64,000 bases of DNA. Source: Ornithinimicrobium faecis (lineage in GTDB: Bacteria; Actinomycetota; Actinomycetes; Actinomycetales; Dermatophilaceae). Below, piece by piece: positions 7,031 to 14,896 of the stretch; the first letter of the stretch is position 1, and the number at the start of each line of letters is the position of its first letter. Under the pieces are notes generated by a model, which worked only from the letters and a program-made list of their open reading frames with translations, ran no database searches and was not told the DNA's origin. The position numbers and the translations under genes are program-made. The DNA is taken from positions 1,984,001-2,048,000 of the forward strand of contig NZ_CP099489.1 of assembly GCF_023923225.1 (NCBI RefSeq). Reading direction: 5' to 3'.

Positions 7031-10000
7031 CACCGGTCTCCTTCCGTGAGGCGTGCGTTGCCGGTCTCGACCGTTGTGCCAGAACGGGATTGATACTCCG
7101 CCACGAGGCGCAGCAGGTCCTCGCCGTGCGGCCGGCGACCCGGCTGGATGTCACACGATCCCACCTTGGACTCCTGGATCTGCACGTTGGGGTCGAGCAC
7201 GACGCCGAGCAGGTCGTTGGCACCGTCGCCCTGGATGAGGGCATCGCCACCGACGCCCCAGTGATAGGGCAGCCCGATCTGGTGGACCGTCCGCCCGGCG
7301 ATCGTCAGCGGGCTCATCCGCTCGGTCACCAGGACCCGCGCCTCGATGGCGCTGCGCGCGGAGATGATCGTGGCCCACTCCCCGTTGACCAGGTCGCGCT
7401 CGGCCGCGAGCTCGGGGGAGACCTCGCAGAACATCTCCGGCTGCAGCTCGGAGAGGTAGGGCAGCCAGCGGCTCATCCCACCGGCCGTGTGGTGCTCGGT
7501 CAGGCGGTAGGTCGTGAAGACAAAGGGATAGACGTCCGACCCGGGAGCATCGCCGGACGGGCTCCACAGGTTGTCCTTGCGCGGATAGATGAGCCGGCTG
7601 GGGTTGCTCTGCTGGGTGTAGAGCGGGTTGGTGACCGGCGACTCTTGCGCCTCATAGTGCGTGGGGAGCGGGCCGTCGACCATGCCCTGGGGCGCGAACA
7701 GCCAGCCCTTGCCGTCGGCCTGCATGATGAACGGGTCGTCCCCGGCCAGCGCCGCGGGCCCGCCGAGATCGGGGTCCGGTCGGAAGGTCGGGTCACGGTC
7801 AATCGGGAAGTCGGGCACGTCCTTGCCGGTCCACCGCCTGCTCTCCTCGTCCCACCACACATAGGCCTTGCGCTCGCTCCACGGCTTGCCCTCCGGGTCC
7901 GCGGAGGCGCGGTTGTAGAGGATGCGCCGGTTCAGCGGCCAGGCCCAGCCCCACTCGGCAGCCGTCTCGTCCTGCTCCCGGCCCGGCACGCGGTTGGCCG
8001 AGCGGTTCACGCCGCCGGCGAAGACCCCGGTGTAGATCCAGCACCCACCAGACGTGGAGCCGTCCGCCTTCATCTGCGTGAAGGTGTCGAGCAGTTGCCC
8101 GGCCCGCTCACCGCTCAGGTGATAGCCGTTGATCTCGCGCAGCACCGCCTCGCCGTCGACCTCGCCGTGCTCGTCCTGCGGATAGTCCCAGGTCAGGTCG
8201 AGCAGGGGACGGTCGCGTTCGTCGGCGGAGCCAGCCAGACGCTGCCGTATGCGGACGCCCAGGTCGTAGAAGAAGTCCAGCTCGCTCTGGGCATCGTTCG
8301 GCGGACGGATGGCTTGGTGACGCCACTGCAGCATCCGCTGGGTCTGGGTGAACGTGCCGGACTTCTCCACGTGGTTGGCGGCGGGGAAGAAGAAGACCTC
8401 AGTGTCGATGTCCTCGGTGCGCAGCTCACCGGTCGCGATCTCGGGGGAGTCCTTCCAGAAGGTCGCGGACTCGATGAGCTGGAAGTCTCGGACCACGACC
8501 CACTTCAGGTGGGTCATCGCCAGCCGCTGCATCTTGCCGTGGGCCGAGCCGACAGCGGGGTTCTGGCCGAGCACGAAATAGCCCTCGACCTCTTCCTCGA
8601 GCATGGACAGCACGGTCTGATAGGTGCCGTGGGCGCCGGTCAGCCGGGGCAGGTAGTCGTAGCAGTAGTCGTTCTCGGCGCTCGCGGCCTCGCCCCACCA
8701 CGACTTGAGCAGGGAGGTCGTGTAGGCGTCGGCGTCGGTCCAGAAGCCCTTCTGCAGCGGGGAGGAGATGGACTTCAGATAGTCCGGCAGCGTGTCGTGC
8801 TCGCCGACCATCGGCATCGGCAGATAGCCGGGCAGCAGGTTGAACAGGGTCGGGATGTCCGTGGAGCCCTGGATGCTCGCGTGACCGCGCAGCGCCATGA
8901 TGCCGCCACCGGGTCGGCCCATGTTGCCCATCAGCAGCTGCAGGATGGCGGCCGTGCGGATGAACTGTGCACCCAGGCTGTGCTGGGTCCAGCCCAGGGC
9001 ATAGGCGAAGCAGCTCGTGCGCTCGCGTCCGGAGTTGCTGGTCAGGGCGTCGGCGACCTCCCGGAACTGCTCGAGGCCGATCCCGCAGACGTCGCGCACC
9101 ATCTCGGGGGTGTAGCGCTGATAGTGGCGCTTGAGGATCTGGAAGACGCTGCGCGGGTGCTGCAGGGTCTCGTCCCGCACGACGTTGGCGTGCTCGAGTG
9201 CCGGACCCGCGGCGCCGTGCTGGTCCCCGGCCGCCCGCGCCCGCTCCTGCTCACTGTCCTGCCCCTCAGGGGCACCGACGTGGCCCCCGTCTCGCTCGGC
9301 ATACGCCCAGGAGGTCGTGTCGTAGGTGCCGGTCTCGGGGTCGAAACCGGAGAAGACACCGTCCAGGTCCTCGGTGTCGACGAAGTCCTCGCTGATCAGG
9401 GTCGCGGCGTTGGTGTAGGCCACCACGTAGTCACGGAAGAACAGGTCGTTGGACAGCACATAGTTGATCAGCGCGCCCAGCAGCACGACATCGGTGCCGG
9501 CGCGGATCGGCACATGGGTGTCAGCGATCGCCGAGGTGCGGGTGAACCGCGGGTCGATGTGGATCACCCGGGCACCGCGGGCCTTGGCCTCGGACACCCA
9601 CTGGAAGCCGACCGGGTGGCACTCGGCCATGTTGGAGCCCTGGATGATGATGCAGTCAGCGTTGGCCATGTCCTGCAGGGACTGGGTGGCGCCGCCGCGC
9701 CCGAACGAGGTCCCCAGACTGGGAACCGTGGAGCTGTGTCAAATGCGGGCCTGGTTCTCGATCTGGATCGCCCCGGCCGCGGTGAACAGCTTCTTGATCA
9801 GATAGTTCTCCTCGTTGTCGAGGGTCGCTCCACCGAGCGAGGCGATGCCCATGGTGCGGCGCAGCGGCCGACCGTGCTCGTCGTGGTCCTGCCAGGTGTT
9901 GGCTCGCGAGGCGACGAAGCGGTCGGCCACCATGTCGATGGCCTCGTCGCGGTCCAGCTGGGTGAACTCGATGGCGCCGGGCGCGCGATAGAGCACGTGG

Positions 10001-10311
10001 GTCTGTCGGGTGGGCGAGTTGACCAGCTGCTCACTGGCAGCTCCCTTGGGGCACAGCCGACCCCGGCTGATGGGGGAGTCCTGGTCGCCCTCGATCTGGA
10101 CGACCTTCTCGTCCTTGACGAAGACCTTCTGGCCGCAGCCCACGGCGCAGTAGGGGCAGACAGTCTGCACCACGCGGTCGGCCGTGACGGTGCGCGGCTG
10201 CTGCTCACGGGTCCCGCGGGACGTGGCCGCGGCGCCACGCCCGAGGAAGTCCCCGGTTGCCAGCTGACGCAGCACGGGCCACCCGAGGAAGGTGCCCCTC
10301 CCGTCCGGCAT
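7030..10311 (-). CDS. fdhA: Formate dehydrogenase catalytic subunit, selenoprotein
   Basis: A 1093-aa molybdopterin oxidoreductase that oxidises formate to CO2. The first [4Fe-4S] cluster is C52-x2-C55-x3-C59 with C87. The frame is interrupted by TGA at 9739-9741 (codon 191) in the context ARI-U-HSSTV, where the family has Sec ligating the metal, so the TGA is read as selenocysteine. A SECIS-like hairpin follows immediately, and selB, tRNA-Sec and selD lie nearby. The start is ATG 10311 with GAGAGGA 6 nt upstream. The N terminus (WPVLRQLATGDFLGRG) is not a Tat signal peptide. An extra hydrophilic stretch rich in Glu, Gly and Ala (around EGQDSEQERARA) precedes the QILKRHY segment. fdhB follows with overlapping start and stop. 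Accessory genes such as fdhD are not in the window. Confidence 0.95.
9709..9741 (-). promoter_or_regulatory. Sec codon and bacterial SECIS-like hairpin in fdhA
   Basis: The TGA (9739-9741) is followed after 11 nt by a hairpin: GGTTCCC (9727-9721), loop AGTCT, GGGGACC (9715-9709), a 7-bp stem with one G-U pair. The loop contains the GU dinucleotide known to matter in the E. coli fdhF SECIS, and spacing from the UGA is similar. SelB should bind it. Confidence 0.85.
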
Positions 10312-10638
10312 GTGTGTCCTCTCACGCGGGTTAGTAATGCGCCTCACCATAGACCCCGCGGCGAGGTCGGGCACCTGCGTCTTGTTCCGGCCTCATGACG
10401 CCCCCCAACCCGACCTCGGACCCCGTTCACGTGAGGAAAGTTCGGATCCTCGCGCTGCAGAATCTTTGCGGCGGACGCAGATTTTGTTTGCTCCACAGGG
10501 GCATTCTCGTCCCCTTGACATGCCCGGTTCCGCGCACTACTTTGGTCTCTGAGGGTGAGTGGGCGATGGCCAGGTGGGCAACGGGAACCAAAGAATCGAC
10601 AGTGTGTGTTCAAGAAACAATTCAATGAGGAGTTGGAA
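10312..10638 (+). other. Divergent intergenic region, less GC-rich than its surroundings
   Basis: This 327-bp gap separates fdhA (leftward) from the right peptide cassette. Near fdhA it holds the fdhA ribosome binding site. From about 10430 the sequence becomes visibly more AT-rich, as in the following two genes, suggesting a boundary of acquired DNA. Apart from the promoter at 10515-10543 I see no gene or RNA. Confidence 0.5.
10515..10543 (+). promoter_or_regulatory. Strong sigma-70-type promoter for the right peptide cassette
   Basis: A consensus TTGACA (10515-10520) and TACTTT (10538-10543) with a 17-bp spacer. The transcript would have a leader of about 90 nt before ATG 10639. It is among the best -35/-10 pairs in the window, suggesting strong expression of the small secreted protein. 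Confidence 0.7.
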
Positions 10639-10986
10639 ATGAGCGCAATGAAATCAATTGGTCAACTACTTCAACGCAGGGCCTTTAGGGTGGTCGCGAC
10701 CTTGGCCATGGTGGCGTGTCTCGCCGCCGCTCAAACTGGCATGGCTGCCGCGTCCACGGACTCGGGAACTGTCAATTGTGGTGCCAATACGGTGGCCGTA
10801 CGTGGTGAGCAGCAGATATACGGAGACTGGCTGACGCTGAAGGTCCACAATGTGGTGATTTACCAAAGCGCAAATGTCTACGATGTCGTTCGAAGTTCCA
10901 GCTTCTCCGGAACGCGAACGTGGTCAGGAAATTCAGATTCACTCTACTACGCAGGCACCTACGGGATGTGCTTGCCCGGGGTATGA
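10639..10986 (+). CDS. Small secreted two-cysteine protein
   Basis: A 115-aa protein with no family I recognise. ATG 10639 follows GAGGAG by 6 nt; ATG 10648 is an alternative. The first 40 or so residues form a signal peptide (basic QRRAFR, hydrophobic core, MAAAS cleavage region). The mature part of about 75 residues is rich in Ser, Thr, Tyr and Val, with cysteines near its start (VNCGAN) and near its end (GMCLPGV), 63 residues between them. That layout matches the frameshifted protein at 139-442. The stop overlaps the ATG of the following lipoprotein (ATGA at 10983-10986). Possible roles are a bacteriocin-like effector or cell-surface protein; sequence alone does not decide. It lacks the features I associate with the lactococcin 972 family. 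Confidence 0.8.
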   Translation: MSAMKSIGQLLQRRAFRVVATLAMVACLAAAQTGMAAASTDSGTVNCGANTVAVRGEQQIYGDWLTLKVHNVVIYQSANVYDVVRSSSFSGTRTWSGNSDSLYYAGTYGMCLPGV

Positions 10987-11768
10987 CGTTGCGTGCCAGT
11001 GTGAAGATGACACCCGCGATAGTGACCTGCCTGCTCCTTCTCGCAGGTTGTGCGGACAACAGTGATCCGCAGACTCCCTCGACAGGTAGCTCCGGAGCCG
11101 AGAGGGCGCCGAGCACGAAAGTCGATCCTGCGCCTACGGCTAGCGATGGAGCGGCCCCTGGCCAGTCCAGCACCTGGGATGCGCAGGCGTGGGAGCCCGC
11201 TGTGCAGATCACACCTCCAGAGTTTTCCGACGCCGAACGCCAGGACTACCGCCAGCAGAAACTTGAGAATAGTGCCCAGGTGCTTGGATCGACTCAGCCC
11301 CCGGAGGTCACGCTCATTCGATGGAGTGAGGGCAGTTTGGAATATGCATCAAATATGACCACCTGCCTGCAAGATGCAGGGTTTCCAGCAGTTCAAGAGG
11401 GTCGAACATTCTACTTCGACCCAGGTGTGCACGCGTCTCAGCAAGACTCGCTCTCTCTGGCGAGCTATGTCTGCGACGGACAATACATGATGGACCCTGT
11501 CTATGGGCAAGGGTGGTCTGATACTCAGGCCGGCCTAGTCTACGATTATTGGGTTGAGTATTATATTCCTTGCATGCGCGCGCATGGTCACAACATCCAG
11601 GATGACGAGAAGCCAAGTCGTGAATCGTATGTGAGTTCTTTTAATAGTGGCCAGAGGCAATCTTGGTGGCCTAATGAGTGGAGTCAACGCCTCCCGGCAG
11701 AGGAACGCGAGACTATGGAGGCAGTCTGCCCACAGTATCCACCCGATGCAGTTCTCTACGGGCAGTAG
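10983..11768 (+). CDS. Four-cysteine lipoprotein, partner of the small secreted protein
   Basis: A 261-aa lipoprotein starting at ATG 10983, overlapping the peptide stop, so the pair is translationally coupled. The signal peptide ends in lipobox LAGC at about residues 20-23. A Ser/Thr/Pro-rich spacer (about 24-65) leads to a globular domain shared with the protein at 433-1071: PPEVTLIRW, CLQDAGF, YVCDGQY, PCMRAHGH and VCPQYPP. Four mature cysteines are conserved between the two, consistent with two disulfides. A downstream aromatic patch (YDYWVEYY) is also partly shared. Function unknown. Codon use is more AT-rich than in neighbouring genes, a sign of transfer. Confidence 0.8.
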   Translation: MTLRASVKMTPAIVTCLLLLAGCADNSDPQTPSTGSSGAERAPSTKVDPAPTASDGAAPGQSSTWDAQAWEPAVQITPPEFSDAERQDYRQQKLENSAQVLGSTQPPEVTLIRWSEGSLEYASNMTTCLQDAGFPAVQEGRTFYFDPGVHASQQDSLSLASYVCDGQYMMDPVYGQGWSDTQAGLVYDYWVEYYIPCMRAHGHNIQDDEKPSRESYVSSFNSGQRQSWWPNEWSQRLPAEERETMEAVCPQYPPDAVLYGQ

Positions 11769-11847
11769 TAGGTGCCAGCGGAGTCCAGACCATTGACAGC
11801 ATGCCATTCGCCGACACTAACCTCCGTCGACCGAGCCATCGTCCTGG

Positions 11848-12879
11848 TCAGGCCGTTCGCTCGCCGGGATAGGTCACGCCGACCTGTCGCCGGATCTCGT
11901 CGGCAGTGGTGAGTATGCCGATCGTCTCCTTGATCGGCAGCAGGGGCGAGTCCGTGGCCCCGTCGGCGACGAGCTGGGCCAGGTGGGCGCCCTGATAGAC
12001 CAGTCCCTCGTGCCCGCGGATCGGTCCCGGATCGGCGGTCAGCACGGTGCCGTCGGTGACGGAGAAGGGCACCGGTGTGTAGAAGTCGGCGGGCAGGTCG
12101 ACCCGCGCCTGACTGCCGACGACCTGTGCGGTGTTGGCGGTGTGCTCCGCCAGGGTGGTGGTCAGGACGGCCTCGGCGGACCCGACTGTGAGGACGGCAC
12201 GGACCTGCTCGTCGACCCCGCTGGCTGTGAGGCGACCGGTCGCGGTGATCGTCTCTGGGAGGCCGAGCACCAGGGAGGCGAAGGACACCGGATAGATCCC
12301 CAGGTCGAGCAGCGCCCCGCCAGCCAGGGCCGGGTCGTGCAGGCGTGGTGCATCCCCCGGGCCGATCAACTGGCCGTGGTCGGCGGTGAGGGAGGTGATC
12401 TCCCCGAGAGCCCCATCGGCCACCAGTTGCCGCAGCACATCGGTGCCGGGCAGGAACCTGCTCCACATCGCCTCCAGGACCACAACACCGGCAGATCGTG
12501 CGGCCGCGGCGACCTCCCGGGCCTCAGCTGCGTTGCGCGCGAACGCCTTCTCGACGAGCACGTGCTTGCCGGCCGCGATCGCCAGCAGCGCCTGATCGCG
12601 GTGGTGGGAGTGCGGGGTGGCGACATAGACGACATCGACCTCCGGGTCGGCCACCAGCGCCTCATAACTGGCGTGCACCCGGGGGATCTCGAACTCGGCG
12701 GCGAACTGCGCGCCGCGCTCGCGGGAGCGCGACCCGACCGCAACGACCTGCTGGCGGGAGTGCTTGAGCACGGCGCCGGCGAAGGTGCGCGCGATCGTGC
12801 CGGGGCCCAGGATGCCCCAGCGCAGCGGGGGAGCCGAGGCGGGATCGGGCACCCGACTGACCGGGAGAGAGGAGATCAC
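11848..12879 (-). CDS. Gfo/Idh/MocA-family NAD(P)-dependent oxidoreductase
   Basis: A 343-aa soluble dehydrogenase. The Rossmann motif WGILGPGTIAR lies at about residues 21-31, the EK active-site pair in VLVEKAFARN near residue 115, and the GGALLDLGIYP motif marks the dihydrodiol/aldose dehydrogenase-like branch. It probably oxidises a sugar or sugar-derived alcohol; the substrate cannot be read from sequence. GTG 12879 lies 6 nt after a TAGCGT -10 box, so a leaderless transcript is likely. The gene is divergent from the NCS2 permease, with no evident functional link. Confidence 0.85.
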   Translation of the reverse strand: MISSLPVSRVPDPASAPPLRWGILGPGTIARTFAGAVLKHSRQQVVAVGSRSRERGAQFAAEFEIPRVHASYEALVADPEVDVVYVATPHSHHRDQALLAIAAGKHVLVEKAFARNAAEAREVAAAARSAGVVVLEAMWSRFLPGTDVLRQLVADGALGEITSLTADHGQLIGPGDAPRLHDPALAGGALLDLGIYPVSFASLVLGLPETITATGRLTASGVDEQVRAVLTVGSAEAVLTTTLAEHTANTAQVVGSQARVDLPADFYTPVPFSVTDGTVLTADPGPIRGHEGLVYQGAHLAQLVADGATDSPLLPIKETIGILTTADEIRRQVGVTYPGERTA

Positions 12880-12885
12880 GGCGAC

Positions 12886-12891
12886 ACGCTA
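12886..12891 (-). promoter_or_regulatory. -10 box of a likely leaderless transcript (oxidoreductase)
   Basis: TAGCGT on the minus strand ends 6 nt before GTG 12879, so transcription would begin at or beside the start codon. No ribosome binding site is present. Confidence 0.5.
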
Positions 12892-12994
12892 TCCACCGCA
12901 CGGGCTGGGCGATAGGATCACGCGGGCCGACTACCCAAGCCGGCCCACGGCATACGAACAATGACGTGCCGACCCACCACCTGAGGAGACCCAC

Positions 12995-14377
12995 GTGAGT
13001 CTGTGGAGCGTGCACGGCGACGGTTATCGGATCGAGCCAGGTCAGGTGGTCGGCCCCGGCGAACGCTTGGCGTGGGCACCCACCATCGGCATCGGCATGC
13101 AGCACGTGGTCGCCATGTTCGGCGCGACCTTCCTGGTGCCGCTGATCACCGGGTTCCCGCCCAGCACGACGCTGCTGTTCAGTGGTGTCGGCACGATCCT
13201 GTTCCTGCTCATCACCGCCAACCGGGTGCCGTCCTATCTCGGCTCCTCCTTTGCCTTCCTGGCCCCGATCGCCGCAGCGCAGGGGCAGCACGGGCCGGCG
13301 GGCGCCCTCGGTGGCGTCGTCATGGCCGGCGTCACGCTCTTCCTCATCGGACTGATCGTGCAGGCAATCGGGCACGCGTGGATCAGCCGGCTCATGCCGC
13401 CCATGGTGACCGGTGCGATCGTCGCGCTGATCGGTCTCAACCTGGCCCCGTCCGCGTGGAACAACGTCAAGGAGGCCCCGACCACGGCCTTCGCCACCCT
13501 GCTGGCCATCGTGCTCTGCACCGTGCTGTTCCGCGGGCTCCTCGGGCGGCTGTCGATCCTGCTCGGTGTGGCCGCCGGCTATGTGGTTGCGCTCATCCGG
13601 GGGGAGGTCGACACGACCGCGATCTCGCAGGCGGGCTGGATCGGTGCTCCCGAGTTCATGCTCCCCGACTTCCACTGGAACGTCGCTGGACTCTTCCTGC
13701 CCGTGGTGCTGGTGCTGGTGGCCGAGAACATCGGTCACGTGAAGTCGGTGGCGCAGATGACGGACAGCTCCTCCGAGGCACTCGACCCGATGATCGGGCG
13801 GACCCTGATGTCCGACGGCCTGGCCACCACGCTGGCCGGTGCCGGCGGTGGGTCAGGCACGACGACCTATGCCGAGAACATCGGTGTCATGGCGGCAACC
13901 AAGGTCTACTCCACCGCCGCCTATTGGGTCGCTGGACTTACCGCGGTCGTCCTCGCCTTCCTGCCCAAGTTCGGAGCAGCCATCCAGACCGTGCCGGTCG
14001 GTGTCCTCGGCGGTGCGGCGACCGTGCTCTACGGCATGATCGGAGTCCTGGGCTTCCGCATCTGGGTCGAGCACCGCGTCGACTTCAGCAACCCGATCAA
14101 CCTGACCACCGGTGCCGTTGCGCTGGTCGTGGGCATCGCCAACTACACGATCACCTTTGGCGACCTGGCCTTCGAAGGCATCGCGCTCGGGACCGCTGCG
14201 GCGCTGATCCTCTATCACGGCATGAACGGCATCAACCGCCTCACGGGGGCCGTGGCGAGCGAGGGTGATCACCTGCAGGTGGGCGGCTCGACCAACCCGG
14301 ACCCCGAGCTGGCCAACCCGACCTGGAACGACCCGACCTCGAACGACCCCATAGGGCGTGGTCCCGGGCCTCGCTGA
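12995..14377 (+). CDS. uraA: NCS2-family uracil/xanthine permease
   Basis: A 460-aa integral membrane symporter of the nucleobase-cation symporter 2 family. The N-terminal MQHVVAMFGATFLVPL segment is diagnostic, and about 12-14 hydrophobic helices follow. The QMTDSSSEAL and GGGSGTTTYAENIGV segments correspond to the family motif after TM8 and the broken helix TM10. The C-terminal 35 residues are hydrophilic with repeated NPTWNDP/NDP units. GTG 12995 has GAGGAG 7 nt upstream. UraA/PyrP-like uracil uptake is likeliest; xanthine or uric acid cannot be excluded. Confidence 0.9.
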   Translation: MSLWSVHGDGYRIEPGQVVGPGERLAWAPTIGIGMQHVVAMFGATFLVPLITGFPPSTTLLFSGVGTILFLLITANRVPSYLGSSFAFLAPIAAAQGQHGPAGALGGVVMAGVTLFLIGLIVQAIGHAWISRLMPPMVTGAIVALIGLNLAPSAWNNVKEAPTTAFATLLAIVLCTVLFRGLLGRLSILLGVAAGYVVALIRGEVDTTAISQAGWIGAPEFMLPDFHWNVAGLFLPVVLVLVAENIGHVKSVAQMTDSSSEALDPMIGRTLMSDGLATTLAGAGGGSGTTTYAENIGVMAATKVYSTAAYWVAGLTAVVLAFLPKFGAAIQTVPVGVLGGAATVLYGMIGVLGFRIWVEHRVDFSNPINLTTGAVALVVGIANYTITFGDLAFEGIALGTAAALILYHGMNGINRLTGAVASEGDHLQVGGSTNPDPELANPTWNDPTSNDPIGRGPGPR

Positions 14378-14405
14378 GGTGACCCATCAGCCCGCTGCGG
14401 CTGCG

Positions 14406-14876
14406 CTATCCCTCGGCGAGGATCTGCTCGCGCAGGATGTCGCCGTGCCCGGCGTGCCGCGCCAGCTCAGCGATCAGATGGCCATAGAGGAAGCGCAGGC
14501 TCACCGAGCCGTGGTGCCACGGGAACTGCTCGTCGAGATCGTGCTCGGCGGCAATGACGCGTGACCGCTCACAGGCTGCGGCGTGGGCCTCGAGCACGGA
14601 GGTCACGGTGTGCTCGTCGGTGAGCACGAAGCTCTCCTCGACCGTCTCGGGGATGCCGACCTCGAGGCGTGAGAGACCCTGCACCCGGTGGTGGAACCAG
14701 ACCTTCTCCACGAAGGTCGCATGGGTCACCAGACCCAGCAGGGTCGTCAGGGACGGCACGAGTCGCCGTCGTGCCTGCTCCTCGGTGAGGCCGTCCAGCA
14801 GCCCTGCGATTTCCCGGCGCTGCACGTCGACGAGCCCCTCGAGGACGGCCCGCTCACCGGCGGTGTGGATGCCCAT
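14406..14876 (-). CDS. DinB/DUF664-like protein
   Basis: A 156-aa four-helix-bundle protein of the DinB-like superfamily (DUF664 type). Metal-ligand histidines are seen at THATFVEKVWF, the HHR segment, and near the C terminus at GHLIAELARHAGHGDIL, giving the typical His triad. Relatives include thiol-dependent metalloenzymes, but the activity of this subgroup is mostly unknown. ATG 14876 lies 6 nt after a TAGGCT -10 box, so the transcript is probably leaderless. Confidence 0.8.
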   Translation of the reverse strand: MGIHTAGERAVLEGLVDVQRREIAGLLDGLTEEQARRRLVPSLTTLLGLVTHATFVEKVWFHHRVQGLSRLEVGIPETVEESFVLTDEHTVTSVLEAHAAACERSRVIAAEHDLDEQFPWHHGSVSLRFLYGHLIAELARHAGHGDILREQILAEG

Positions 14877-14882
14877 GGTGGC

Positions 14883-14888
14883 AGCCTA
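14883..14888 (-). promoter_or_regulatory. -10 box of a likely leaderless transcript (DinB-like gene)
   Basis: TAGGCT on the minus strand, 6 nt before ATG 14876, with no Shine-Dalgarno sequence between. Confidence 0.5.
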
Positions 14889-14896
14889 CGGGGCAC

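Noticed and set aside
9739..9741. fdhA as a pseudogene split by a stop codon
   Set aside because: The TGA is at the conserved Sec site, followed by a SECIS-like hairpin, with selB, tRNA-Sec and selD nearby.
7090..10398. An 1102-codon open frame on the plus strand across fdhA
   Set aside because: It is antisense to a gene with clear Fe-S and molybdopterin motifs; long antisense frames are expected in high-GC DNA with strong third-position bias.
10639..10986. Lactococcin 972-type bacteriocin
   Set aside because: Size and secretion fit, but the two-cysteine layout and the lipoprotein partner do not, and no membrane immunity/ABC genes follow.
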